The position numbers and the translations under genes were made by a program. Of a stretch of DNA of 64,000 bases, positions 27,442 to 36,865 are shown piece by piece. Source of the stretch: UBA1444 sp964521625 (GTDB lineage: Bacteria; Bacillota; Negativicutes; UBA1444). The notes below the pieces were generated by a model. The model saw only the letters and a list, made by a program, of their open reading frames with translations. It did no database searches and was not told the DNA's origin. Numbering within the stretch: the first letter of the stretch is position 1; every line of letters begins with the position of its first letter. Location: contig CAZFSM010000018.1 in NCBI GenBank assembly GCA_964521625.1, positions 16,545-80,544 on the forward strand, in the 5' to 3' direction.

Positions 27442-28299
27442 TTGAGAAAAAGGCTCTATTGTTGTTTTGGTGCGGTTATATTGTTGTTGAGTGTTGGTTG
27501 TGGGCAAAACATAAAAGAACAGCAACGGCAGGGCGGCCCAATTGACTCGAACCGTTTGCTGATAGCCGGTTCCGGATCGAATCTTTCGTTGACGCGGGCT
27601 TTGGCATCAGAGTATTTCCGTCAATCCGGCAATAAACTCGAAATTCCCGGCAGCATTGGCACGACAGGGGCAGTGAAGGCAACCAGTGAAGGCGCCATAA
27701 TGTTGGGACTAGCCTCGCGGGCGCTTACGCCGGATGAAACGGCGCAAGGATTGAAGCAAATACACTATGCATCAATTGGACTAGCGATTGCCGTAAACTC
27801 ATCTGTTCCGGATATGGATTTGGATAATCATGCATTAGTTCAAATATATGCGGGAGAAAAAACGGCGTGGAGTAATGGTGCGGGAGTCGTTGCATTATGC
27901 ATGTACGAGGCGGATTCAACCAATGATATCTTGCGAAAACAGGTACCAGGGTTTTCGTCTGTTTTGAAAATAGCCCTGGCGAGAAATGACTGGCGAACTT
28001 TGTATAGTGATGGCGCCATGTTGGAAACACTGACCAAGACGCCCAATGCAATCGGCTTTGTTGATGCAGCGACTTTGGCAGAAAAAACGGGATTTGTGAA
28101 AGCGTTAAAAATGAATGGCATAGAAATGAATTTTGAGAATCTAAGTTCTGGACGTTACCCATTGAAAAAGGAGTTGTTCTTCATTTATCGGGAAAAACTG
28201 TCGGATGAAGCAAAACGTTTTATCGAGTTTTGTTTTTCTGATGTAGGTCGCCAAATTATGGTTGCGCATGGGGCAATTCCTGCGCGGCGCAAAGAGTAA
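27442..28299 (+). CDS. PstS-like substrate-binding lipoprotein under c-di-GMP control
   Basis: About 285 residues. The N-terminus has a lipobox (LLSVGC) and the mature part resembles the PstS/PBP-like phosphate-binding fold (GSGSNLSLTRALASEYF, GTTGAVKATSEGAIMLGLASRALTPDE, IYAGEKTAWSNG). No permease gene accompanies it, so it probably senses or presents an anion and is not part of an ABC importer. TTG at 27442 lies 7 bases after AGGTGG; upstream in-frame codons fall inside the riboswitch and are not used. It is followed 3 bases later by the GGDEF/HD-GYP gene, which may be its signalling partner. Confidence 0.75.
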   Translation: MRKRLYCCFGAVILLLSVGCGQNIKEQQRQGGPIDSNRLLIAGSGSNLSLTRALASEYFRQSGNKLEIPGSIGTTGAVKATSEGAIMLGLASRALTPDETAQGLKQIHYASIGLAIAVNSSVPDMDLDNHALVQIYAGEKTAWSNGAGVVALCMYEADSTNDILRKQVPGFSSVLKIALARNDWRTLYSDGAMLETLTKTPNAIGFVDAATLAEKTGFVKALKMNGIEMNFENLSSGRYPLKKELFFIYREKLSDEAKRFIEFCFSDVGRQIMVAHGAIPARRKE

Positions 28300-28302
28300 C
28301 TA

Positions 28303-30066
28303 ATGCAGGCGACGAAGCTGAAGACATGTCCGCGGATGCGAATTAAACTCATTGCTTTTATTGTAGCCGCAGTGTTTGCCGTGGCGCCGGCGAGCCTCTA
28401 TTTTCTTCATGAAATGCAGCATGCTCAAGAGATGTCTTTGCAGTACAACCAGTTGCTTAGCGAACGTTTGCAACAGGCGATAGCAGAGAACCCAATGCTA
28501 TGGCAATACTCTGTGCCCAAATTTGTTGAAATTGACCGGCATCGCCAATGGTTCCCCGACATCACTGATATTGCAGTCTATGACAGAGATTTTCGGTTGA
28601 TTCATGCAGAGGTTTCGCACACCCTCGTCGCTGTTACGGCAATTCCAACCCAGCATAAATTTTTCTATCACGACGAACATTATGGATTTATTCAGACAAA
28701 GAGCCGGTTAGACTCAGCATTGCTATGGACGGCGATACTATTTTTAATTGGCGGCGCCGTTGGCGGAGCGCTGGGCTATGGCATTTGGGTTTGTTCCAAA
28801 CGGATGATGCAAGAGGTCGAACGGTCGACGCATGAACTTTTGCAGGACATGGAAATTCACGACGCAGCAACAGGTGTTTATACCATCGCGTATGTCGGTA
28901 AACTGATGATGCATTTGTTTGCCAAGCCGGTAAAGTTGGTGTCGGTTCTACTAATAGATATTGATTTTTTTCGCAATTACAATGAACTGCACGGCCATGA
29001 ACAAGGCAATCGGGTATTGCTGGAAGTCAGTCAGGTGTTGCGGCGCTATTTGCGTGAACATGATATTGCCGGTCGTTTTGGCGGGGAAGAGTTTATTGTT
29101 GTTTTACCGGATACACCCATAAAAGACGCTACAAGTCTGGCTAATCAGATTCGTACCGCAGTAGAAACCTATGATTTTTCCGGTGCTGAGTATCAGCCCC
29201 AAGGACGATTGACGGTGAGTATTGGGGTGGCCTCCAGTGAATCTGCAGCAACCTGCCAGGAGCTCTTCCGACATCTTGACGAGGCGATATACAAAGCAAA
29301 GAGTGCAGGTCGAAATTTTGTTTATGCATTTTCCGCGACAGAGACCGCAAAAAAGCCAGTGGATTATTCCAGCCAATCTCCCGGAATGAAAGCTGAAGTA
29401 ACACGGAAATTTATTGACCGTTTTTTTCATGGATCGGAACAAAGCCTGTCTCAGTTGCATGAACCGACAATAAGGGCATTTTTGAAAGCGCTGGAAATTT
29501 GGGACCCGGGGACGGTTCAGCACTGCCTGCGTGTCAACCGGATCGCTATGGAAATCGCCCATGCCATGGATTTGCCGAAAGCGGATAGCTTAATTCTCAA
29601 TCTGGGTACGTTATTACACGACATCGGGAAATTGACCATCGGGGACACCATTCTGGCGAAACCAGGACCGCTGAGCGAAGCTGAATATGAATTGATGAAA
29701 AACCATCCACAGATAGGATTTGATCTGATCAAAAATGACCCTGCCCTTCGCAAGGCGGCGGATATTATTGTTATGCATCATGAGCGGTTTGATGGAACCG
29801 GCTACCCATTGCAGCTTACCGGTAAACAGATTCCCTTATTGGCGAGAATTTGCGCCGTGGCTGATGCGATGGATGCTATGCTAACAGACAGGCCATACAG
29901 CAAAGGAAGAACAGTGGAAGAAGTTCGTTGGGAGATTTTCCGCAACAAAGGCGGGCAATTTGATCCTGAAATTGTTGATGTAGTGCTGGCGGTTGACTGG
30001 AATATCTTTCACCATTTATCTGCTATGCCCTGGAGACAGCTGACAACAGCTTCAGAGAAGGCATGA
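28303..30066 (+). CDS. Membrane GGDEF and HD-GYP bifunctional c-di-GMP enzyme
   Basis: A 587-residue protein: helix at about 13-35, extracytoplasmic sensor segment (36-138), helix at 141-165, GGDEF domain (about 185-345) with GGEEF at 260-264, and HD-GYP domain (about 385-575) with HD at 439-440 and HHERFDGTGYP at 492-502. The inhibitory-site motif RxxD (REHD, 251-254) is placed five residues before GGEEF, so the cyclase should be product-inhibited. Both active sites look intact, so it may both make and break c-di-GMP. It shares a transcript with the PstS-like lipoprotein behind the c-di-GMP riboswitch, implying feedback control. Confidence 0.92.
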   Translation: MQATKLKTCPRMRIKLIAFIVAAVFAVAPASLYFLHEMQHAQEMSLQYNQLLSERLQQAIAENPMLWQYSVPKFVEIDRHRQWFPDITDIAVYDRDFRLIHAEVSHTLVAVTAIPTQHKFFYHDEHYGFIQTKSRLDSALLWTAILFLIGGAVGGALGYGIWVCSKRMMQEVERSTHELLQDMEIHDAATGVYTIAYVGKLMMHLFAKPVKLVSVLLIDIDFFRNYNELHGHEQGNRVLLEVSQVLRRYLREHDIAGRFGGEEFIVVLPDTPIKDATSLANQIRTAVETYDFSGAEYQPQGRLTVSIGVASSESAATCQELFRHLDEAIYKAKSAGRNFVYAFSATETAKKPVDYSSQSPGMKAEVTRKFIDRFFHGSEQSLSQLHEPTIRAFLKALEIWDPGTVQHCLRVNRIAMEIAHAMDLPKADSLILNLGTLLHDIGKLTIGDTILAKPGPLSEAEYELMKNHPQIGFDLIKNDPALRKAADIIVMHHERFDGTGYPLQLTGKQIPLLARICAVADAMDAMLTDRPYSKGRTVEEVRWEIFRNKGGQFDPEIVDVVLAVDWNIFHHLSAMPWRQLTTASEKA

Positions 30067-30176
30067 TTTTGCGTGGTTTGCTGGAGCAGGATTTTTAAAT
30101 CATTTGCCGAAAAATATTTTATGGGCAGAAAAGAGTTATCTTTGCTCAAATTGATTCAGAGAAAGGAGTTTTTGCC

Positions 30177-30746
30177 ATGAACATAAAGCGAACGCTTAAA
30201 GTGATAATGCTGGGGATTTTGCTGGTGGGGATCTTCGCTTCGGTTGCCGGTGCAGCCGGTTTGGAAGAAAAGCGGCAGCACATCCGGGATATTTCGAACA
30301 AGACGCTGTTAAAGCTCTACAGCCTGCAGCCAGCGGCCAGAGGGTATGTGGAAAATGCAGCCGGCTATGCTGTGTTTGGCAACTGGGGTGTAAAACTGGT
30401 GTTTATTGGCGGCGGGACAGGCAAAGGCATGGCCGTAAACAACAGCAACAACAACGAAGTATTCATGGATATGATTACCGGTACGGCTGGATTTGGCCTG
30501 GGCGCCAAAACTTATAATGTTGTGTTCATCTTCGAAAATGAAAAAGCGTTGAATGATTTTACAACCAATGGTTGGCAGTTTGGCGGCCAGGTAACGGCGG
30601 CTGCGACCGATAGTGTGTCGGGAGCTGCCTATCAGGGAGCATTTTCCGTGTCGCCAGGCGTGTGGATGTATGAACTCACCGACAAAGGGCTGGCGCTTGA
30701 AATTACGCTCAAAGGCGCAAAATATTCGAAGAACGACTTGAACTAA
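30177..30746 (+). CDS. Secreted SYLF/Ysc84-domain lipid-binding-like protein
   Basis: A 189-residue protein with a signal peptide (cleavage near VAGAAG) followed by a SYLF (Ysc84-like) domain: AAGYAVFGNWGVKLVFIGGGTGKGMAV and GTAGFGLGAKTYNVVFIFENEKAL are the family's glycine-rich signatures. The eukaryotic relatives bind phosphoinositides and actin; bacterial members are exported and of unknown role. ATG at 30177 follows AAAGGAG with good spacing. A strong terminator follows, so it is a single-gene unit. Confidence 0.85.
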   Translation: MNIKRTLKVIMLGILLVGIFASVAGAAGLEEKRQHIRDISNKTLLKLYSLQPAARGYVENAAGYAVFGNWGVKLVFIGGGTGKGMAVNNSNNNEVFMDMITGTAGFGLGAKTYNVVFIFENEKALNDFTTNGWQFGGQVTAAATDSVSGAAYQGAFSVSPGVWMYELTDKGLALEITLKGAKYSKNDLN

Positions 30747-30762
30747 CTGCGGATGGTTTCGG

Positions 30763-30796
30763 CAACCCCTCTGAATGATGCAGAGGGGTTGTTTTT
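30763..30796 (+). terminator. Rho-independent terminator after the SYLF gene
   Basis: CAACCCCTCTG and CAGAGGGGTTG form a perfect 11-bp stem with a 7-base loop, followed by TTTTT at 30792-30796. Confidence 0.92.
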
Positions 30797-30909
30797 GCGC
30801 AGGCTGCAATTTGCGTAATGCCGCACAGCAGGAGTTTCTGCTTGCAAAAGAGAAGAACATCCCATTAAAGATGATTGGGTCAATAAAGCAATCTGAACAG
30901 AGGTGTTAC

Positions 30910-31962
30910 ATGCAATTGATGGCAGAAAAACTGCGTGCAGCTGTCGACGCAGGAATTATTACGGCTACCCAGGCAGAACAGCTGCGATTACTGTGGCGGG
31001 AGGATGCAGCTGAAGCAATACTGCCAGCCGAAGCAAAAGGGAGCGGGTTTAGTAATTTCCTTTATTATTTGGGAACACTTATCGTGATCAGTGCGATGGG
31101 CTGGCTGATGAATACCGCGTGGGAAGCTTTCCGGGGAATCGGCCTGTTTCTGATTGCTGCCGGTTATGCAGCGGTGTTTTGTTTGGTGGCGAGATCCTGG
31201 CGCCAAAAATCGACAGTGCTCAGTGGCCTGTTTGTAGTGATGGCGGTATGCATGACGCCGCTGGCGGTGTTTGGCGTCCAATCGGAGTGGGGAATATGGT
31301 TTTTCGATGAACCGGGGCGGTATCGCAGTTTTTATCATTACATCAAAGGCGGCTGGTTTCCGATGGAGATTGCTACACTGGCTGCAGGCGCCATTTCGCT
31401 GCGGTTTAGCAAAATCCCATTTGCTATGGCGCCAATTGCTTTTACGCTCTGGTTTATGTCGATGGATATCGCGCCGTTGCTTACCAACGCGGTCGTGGCT
31501 ACCGACCTTAGGCAGAAAGTTTCCATCCTGTTCGGCTTGTGTATGCTCGCCTCTGCACTCTGGGTAGACCGGCAGGCTAAAATTGATTATGCAAAATGGC
31601 TCTATATTTTTGGTGCGATTACGTTCTGGGCCGGCTTGACGATGTTGCGATCAGGCTCCGAACTGTCGAAGTTTTTGTACTGCATGGTCAATGTGGGACT
31701 GATGTTTGTCGGGGTGCTGCTGGAACGTAGAGTGTTTGTGGTGCTTGGCGGCGTTGGCTTTTTCGGCTATCTCGGCCATTTATCGTGGTCCGTTTTTGCC
31801 AACTCTTTCGCTTTCCCGTTTGTGTTGACCGCATTGGGATTGCTGGTGGTTTATACCGGTTGGATTTATCACCGGAAATATGCGACGGTACAGCGATGGG
31901 TAGATATGTTGACACCAGAAGCAATTCGTCGGCTTTTGCCGCAAAACCGAAAAGCAGACTGA
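30910..31962 (+). CDS. DUF2157-like multi-span membrane protein
   Basis: A 350-residue protein. A short N-terminal helical domain (AGIITATQAEQLRLLWRED, residues about 12-35) looks like the DUF2157 head that precedes a membrane array; about ten helices follow. ATG at 30910 has AGAGGTG 4-5 bases upstream, whereas the longer upstream frame runs through a terminator and is unlikely. No catalytic or transport motif is visible and the function is unknown. It stands alone between two terminators. Confidence 0.7.
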   Translation: MQLMAEKLRAAVDAGIITATQAEQLRLLWREDAAEAILPAEAKGSGFSNFLYYLGTLIVISAMGWLMNTAWEAFRGIGLFLIAAGYAAVFCLVARSWRQKSTVLSGLFVVMAVCMTPLAVFGVQSEWGIWFFDEPGRYRSFYHYIKGGWFPMEIATLAAGAISLRFSKIPFAMAPIAFTLWFMSMDIAPLLTNAVVATDLRQKVSILFGLCMLASALWVDRQAKIDYAKWLYIFGAITFWAGLTMLRSGSELSKFLYCMVNVGLMFVGVLLERRVFVVLGGVGFFGYLGHLSWSVFANSFAFPFVLTALGLLVVYTGWIYHRKYATVQRWVDMLTPEAIRRLLPQNRKAD

Positions 31963-32005
31963 TCAGAACATACAACTATAGAATGTAAAAATACGATGAT
32001 ATATA

Positions 32006-32056
32006 GGACTGTCTCAAGCAGGTTGTTAAATTTGTTTTGAGACAATCCCTTTTTCT
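32006..32056 (+). terminator. Terminator after the DUF2157-like gene
   Basis: GGACTGTCTCAA pairs with TTGAGACAATCC (11 of 12 positions) across a loop of about 19 bases, followed by CTTTTTC. Confidence 0.7.
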
Positions 32057-32254
32057 TTTCTGAAACTCTAAATTTCTCCATTAAAGGCGATTGGCGGAAA
32101 AGAAAGGAAATTGAAAACTCGTAGCGAACAATACCTCTTAATGGTATGGCATGGACAAGAATGAAGTAGAGTCGGCAAAATGCTTTCAGGTGTTTTGGTG
32201 CTTCTCCTGATTGTCGCGCGAAGAGCAAAGGTCGTAACAAGGTGGTTGAACAGA

Positions 32255-35200
32255 ATGACAAAGTTTGTAGATTTGAAGACTCGTTTTTCCGGCGTTCATG
32301 ACCTGATTAAATTCCGTGTAACGGAAATTTTGTTGATTTCGACCGCCTATGACGGGTTTGTGCTAGAGGAAGACGGACAGTTAACTGAACAGATTTACAA
32401 TCAGTTCGCCGACCTGAGCATACCCTACATTCCGAGGATACATAGGGTATCCCGCCAGGAAGAAGCTCTTGACGCCCTGGCGACCCGGACCTTTCATCTG
32501 ATTATCACTATGTCTCGGATCAGTGACATGGAATCGTTTGCGTTTGAAAACGCGATTAACGAAGCTCATCCGGATATTCCCATTGTAATGCTTTCCTATG
32601 ACCGCCTGACGCCGGAGATGATTGCCCAAATCCGCGAAAATTCGTGTATAAACCGGGTGTTTCACTGGTCCGGTGACAGCAAAATCCTGCTGGCTATCAT
32701 CAAATATGTCGAAGACCAGCGCAATGTGGAAGCTGATAGCCGTCAGGGAGTGCAGGCAATCCTGCTGGTCGAAGATTCGCCGATTTACTATTCGCGTATC
32801 CTGCCGATCATTTATACGGAGATTTTGACCCAAACGCGTTACCTGGTGCAGCATGCGATGAACATCAGTCACGGCTTGCTGCGGGTCCGCCTGCGCCCCA
32901 AAATTTTGCTGGCGGAAACCTATGAAGAAGCAATGATGATCATCACCAAGTATCGATATAATTTGCTCGGCGTCATTTCTGACGTCCGGTTTCCCCACGA
33001 CGGCCAGATCAATCCTGATGCAGGATTCGAACTGGCCCAGAGAGTACGTGACATGATTACAGATTTCCCTTTTTTACTTCAGTCGGAGGAAACCGAGAAC
33101 GCGGTCAAAGCACAGGCGATGAAAGTACATTTTTTGAACAAGAATTCACCGAACCTGTTACATGAACTGCGAACCTTCATCCTGGAGAACTATGGCTTCG
33201 GCTCGTTCGTTTTCAAATACCCGGACGGGCGGATTATTGCCGAGGCAACCGACATCACGAACCTTGAACGGATCGTCCGTGAACTGCCGGACGAAAGTTT
33301 GCACTACCATGCGGTCAACAACCATTTTTCCCGTTGGTTCCGGGCCCGGACCGAATTCGATGTGGCGGATCGACTGCGGTTTGTTGATGCGGACGATGTT
33401 TTTAATGTCGCAGACATCCGTGCCTACATTCTGGAAGTCTTAAATGCATATTTTAAACGCTACCAATCGGGTGTGATTCTGGATTTTGAGGGCCTGGCCA
33501 AAAAAGACATGGAGAATGCCTTCATCAAACTGGGGACCGGATCACTGGGCGGGAAAGCCCGCGGGATTGCTTTCATCAACTCGATGATCGCCAAAGCGAT
33601 GCTTGCCGACAAGTACGAAGGTATTACAGTGAAGGTGCCGCGATCATTTGTAATTTGCAGTGATGTGTTCGAACGTTTCATTGAAGATAATAGTATCTAT
33701 GCTTTTTTGGCCGATGCTCCTGACGAGGTGGCAATCGCGCAAAAGTTCATGTCAGCAGAGTTGCCGGCAGCGATTGCGGAAAACCTGCGTGTCTTGACCC
33801 AATATGTCAAATGCCCTTTGGCAGTCAGGTCGTCAAGTATTTTGGAGGATTCGCGGGTATTGCCGTTCGCCGGTATTTATAAGACTTATGTCGTGCCGAA
33901 CAGTCATGAAAATCCGGCAATTCGCTACAAACAGCTTTCCGATGCGGTAAAGTTGGTTTATGCCTCTGTTTTTTACGCCTCACCGGTGCAATATGCCAAG
34001 AACGCTGACATTCGGATCGAAGAAGAAAAAATGGCAGTGCTGATTCAGGAACTGGTCGGCGACCGTTTTGGCGATCTCTACTATCCGGTGATTTCCGGGG
34101 TGGCCCAGTCGTACAATTTTTATCCGTATTATCCGATGCAGCCGGAAGAGGGGACGGTCAGTCTGGCCCTCGGTCTGGGCAAAGCGATTGTGGACGGTGA
34201 GCGGGTGTACCGCTTTTCACCGGCACATCCCAAGATGAACCCTTTGTTTGCCAGTCCGAAAGATTACCTGAACAAGTCGCAGAATGCGTTCTACGCCATC
34301 AATCTCAAAACGGCAGCTGATATCGAATTGCGGGCCGATGAAGACTACACTTATGAAAAACTGCCGATATCCCAGGCGGATGCAGATCAGTCGCTGGAAT
34401 TGGTCGGTAGCACATATTCGGGCGAAAATGACTGTATCTATGACAACGTATTTCAACAGGGCCCCAAACTGATCACTTTTGCGCCGATTCTCAAGTACAA
34501 TCGACTGCCATTGACCCATATCGTCAAAGACCTGATGAATTTGGGCAAACAAGCTTTTGGCGCCAATGTTGAGATTGAGTTTGCAGTCAATATTCCCAAA
34601 GATAAAAACAAGCCCAATGAATTCTATTTTTTACAGATCCGGCCGATGGTTGTCGGACGGGAAGCTATCCAGGTCAAGGCGGATGATCGGCAGGAAGCTT
34701 GGTGCTTCAGTCAACGCACGATTGGCAACGGTTATTTTCAGATGATCCATGACATAATCTTTGTAGACCCAACCAGTTTTGATCTGTCGCACAGCGTGCA
34801 AATCGCCACCGAGATCGGCGAACTGAATGCCCTGTTGAGTCAGGAAGGGAGACGCTGCATCCTGATAGGGTTTGGTCGCATGGGAACTTCGGACCGCTGG
34901 CTAGGCATCCCTCTGACGTGGGCGCAGATGTCGCAGGCACATGTGATTGTGGAAGTTGACCGCAAAGATTTGCGACCGGAACCTTCACTCGGCAGCCATT
35001 TTTTTCACAATCTGACTGCGACCAACATGGGCTATTTTCATATCCAATATAATAACGAATCGGAGGCAAGGCTCGACTGGGACTGGCTTTTGGCGCAGCC
35101 TGTTTTGCGTCGAACGGAGTATGTGAAACTGATTCGTCGCGAAACACCATTCCCGGTTAAAGTGGATGGCAGAAGTTTTAACGGTGTCATATACAAGTGA
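32255..35200 (+). CDS. Receiver-domain / pyruvate-phosphate-dikinase-like fusion protein
   Basis: A 981-residue cytosolic protein. Two receiver-like segments lie in the N-terminal third: one about residues 20-140 and a clearer one from 169 (ILLVEDSP) to about 310 with GVISDVRFP at the phospho-acceptor position. From about 427 the GTGSLGGKARG motif begins a PEP-synthase/PPDK N-terminal (ATP-grasp) domain, with CPLAVRSSSILEDSR at about 519 and a FLQIRPM strand near 810. The phosphohistidine and PEP-binding domains of true PEP synthase are absent. It may be a phosphorelay-controlled ATP-grasp phosphotransferase; the acceptor is unknown. ATG at 32255 follows AAGGTGG with 9 bases of spacing. Confidence 0.75.
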   Translation: MTKFVDLKTRFSGVHDLIKFRVTEILLISTAYDGFVLEEDGQLTEQIYNQFADLSIPYIPRIHRVSRQEEALDALATRTFHLIITMSRISDMESFAFENAINEAHPDIPIVMLSYDRLTPEMIAQIRENSCINRVFHWSGDSKILLAIIKYVEDQRNVEADSRQGVQAILLVEDSPIYYSRILPIIYTEILTQTRYLVQHAMNISHGLLRVRLRPKILLAETYEEAMMIITKYRYNLLGVISDVRFPHDGQINPDAGFELAQRVRDMITDFPFLLQSEETENAVKAQAMKVHFLNKNSPNLLHELRTFILENYGFGSFVFKYPDGRIIAEATDITNLERIVRELPDESLHYHAVNNHFSRWFRARTEFDVADRLRFVDADDVFNVADIRAYILEVLNAYFKRYQSGVILDFEGLAKKDMENAFIKLGTGSLGGKARGIAFINSMIAKAMLADKYEGITVKVPRSFVICSDVFERFIEDNSIYAFLADAPDEVAIAQKFMSAELPAAIAENLRVLTQYVKCPLAVRSSSILEDSRVLPFAGIYKTYVVPNSHENPAIRYKQLSDAVKLVYASVFYASPVQYAKNADIRIEEEKMAVLIQELVGDRFGDLYYPVISGVAQSYNFYPYYPMQPEEGTVSLALGLGKAIVDGERVYRFSPAHPKMNPLFASPKDYLNKSQNAFYAINLKTAADIELRADEDYTYEKLPISQADADQSLELVGSTYSGENDCIYDNVFQQGPKLITFAPILKYNRLPLTHIVKDLMNLGKQAFGANVEIEFAVNIPKDKNKPNEFYFLQIRPMVVGREAIQVKADDRQEAWCFSQRTIGNGYFQMIHDIIFVDPTSFDLSHSVQIATEIGELNALLSQEGRRCILIGFGRMGTSDRWLGIPLTWAQMSQAHVIVEVDRKDLRPEPSLGSHFFHNLTATNMGYFHIQYNNESEARLDWDWLLAQPVLRRTEYVKLIRRETPFPVKVDGRSFNGVIYK

Positions 35201-35405
35201 AAACAGGAAAAACGCCCCCCCAAGTGTAATCTTTTTTCGGTGACCAAGTATATCCAGACAAGTCCGCCGCAATAATCAAAAAGCTTGTAACAATATCAGA
35301 AAATTTTGTTATAAAATGTATACAAAATCCTAAGTGCGTTGTAAAATATGAGTAGAATGGTGCGATGAGAAGTTGCACCTGAAATGAAAAGTGGAGGGAA
35401 ATCAA

Positions 35406-36758
35406 ATGGCTACGAATGCTCAAAAGTATTGCGATGATCTTTACAGGCGCGTTGTCGAACGAAATGCAAACGAACCGGAGTTTCACCAAGCGGTGCAGGA
35501 AGTGATGGAATCATTGGTGTGTGTCTTGGAAAAACATCCAGAATATATTGAGTTAGGGATTGTCGAGCGTATTGTTGAGCCGGAGCGTCAGGTTATTTTC
35601 CGGGTACCCTGGATGGATGATGCAGGAAAAGTGCGAATTAACCGCGGCTTCCGTATTCAGTTCAACAGCGCCATTGGTCCATATAAGGGAGGTCTGCGGT
35701 TCCACCCATCGGTATATATCGGGATTATGAAATTTCTTGCATTTGAACAGGTATTCAAAAATTCGCTTACCGGCCTGCCAATCGGCGGTTCAAAAGGCGG
35801 ATCGGATTTTGATCCCAAAGGAAAATCGGACGCCGAAGTCATGCGGTTCTGTCAAAGCTTCATGACCGAGCTGTACCGACATATCGGCCAGGATGTTGAC
35901 GTGCCAGCCGGTGATATTGGCGTGGGTGGGCGTGAAGTCGGTTACATGTTCGGTCAGTACAAACGGATTAAAAATGCCTATGAAGCGGGCGTATTGACCG
36001 GAAAAGGCCTGACATACGGCGGCAGTTTGGCCAGGACACAAGCGACAGGTTACGGCACGGTATATTTCACTGATGAAATGATAAAAGCCAAAGGGATGTC
36101 GTTTGCCGGCAAGATTGTGCTGGTGTCCGGTTCAGGCAATGTGGCGCTATACGCGACGCAAAAAGTGCAGGAGCTGGGTGGCAAGGTCGTGGCGATGAGC
36201 GATTCCAAAGGCTATGTTTATGATCCGGATGGAATCTGTTTTGCCACGATGAAGCAGCTCAAAGAAGTCGAGCGCGGCCGGATTTCGGAGTATGTCAAGA
36301 AACGTCCCAATGCCAAATATCATGAAGGTTGTTCCGGCATCTGGACGATTCCCTGCGATATCGCACTACCCTGCGCAACGCAGAACGAAATCACCGAAAG
36401 CGATGCCAAGATTCTCGTCAAAAATGGTTGCAAAGCCGTTGCCGAAGGAGCCAACATGCCTACGGACCTGGCTGGAACCAAAGTGTTTATTGATGCCGGA
36501 GTGTTGTTTGCACCTGGAAAAGCCTCAAACGCTGGCGGCGTGGCGACATCCGCTTTGGAAATGTCACAGAACAGCATGCGGCTGGCCTGGACCTTCGAAG
36601 AAGTCGACGCAAAACTAAAAAATATCATGATCAATATCTATAAAAACTCCAGTAAAGCGGCCGAAGAATACGGACATAAGGACAACCTGGTGGTTGGCGC
36701 AAATATCGCCGGCTTCCTGAAAGTAGCCGAAGCAATGAAGGGACAGGGTTTGGTATAA
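35406..36758 (+). CDS. gdhA: NAD(P)-dependent glutamate dehydrogenase
   Basis: A 450-residue enzyme, the length of the hexameric GdhA type. The substrate lysine region (GPYKGGLRFHPSV), the GGSKGGSDFDPKGKSD motif and the PAGDIGVGGREVGYMFGQYKRI block are intact, and the Rossmann domain has GSGNVALYATQKVQELGGKVVAMSDS. It interconverts 2-oxoglutarate and glutamate with ammonia. ATG at 35406 follows GGAGGG; a weak promoter-like TTGTAA (35285-35290) and TATAAA pair is seen upstream with 19 bases of spacing. It stands alone with its own terminator. Confidence 0.95.
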   Translation: MATNAQKYCDDLYRRVVERNANEPEFHQAVQEVMESLVCVLEKHPEYIELGIVERIVEPERQVIFRVPWMDDAGKVRINRGFRIQFNSAIGPYKGGLRFHPSVYIGIMKFLAFEQVFKNSLTGLPIGGSKGGSDFDPKGKSDAEVMRFCQSFMTELYRHIGQDVDVPAGDIGVGGREVGYMFGQYKRIKNAYEAGVLTGKGLTYGGSLARTQATGYGTVYFTDEMIKAKGMSFAGKIVLVSGSGNVALYATQKVQELGGKVVAMSDSKGYVYDPDGICFATMKQLKEVERGRISEYVKKRPNAKYHEGCSGIWTIPCDIALPCATQNEITESDAKILVKNGCKAVAEGANMPTDLAGTKVFIDAGVLFAPGKASNAGGVATSALEMSQNSMRLAWTFEEVDAKLKNIMINIYKNSSKAAEEYGHKDNLVVGANIAGFLKVAEAMKGQGLV

Positions 36759-36798
36759 GCTAGCGCAGTCTGTGTAAGGACAGCGTGAAGAAACAGAG

Positions 36799-36838
36799 AA
36801 AGACCCCGCTGAAAACTCGCGTTTTCAGCGGGGTCTTT
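36799..36838. terminator. Bidirectional terminator between gdhA and the chemoreceptor gene
   Basis: AAAGACCCCGCTGAAAAC and GTTTTCAGCGGGGTCTTT form an 18-bp perfect stem with a 3-4 base loop in the gap between convergent genes. Confidence 0.95.
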
Positions 36839-36865
36839 GCGTTTGTTGCCGCAAAAGGGGGGGCG

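Noticed and set aside
30775..30909. Upstream extension of the DUF2157-like gene
   Set aside because: It would start inside the SYLF terminator and lacks a ribosome site; the ATG at 30910 has AGAGGTG in place.
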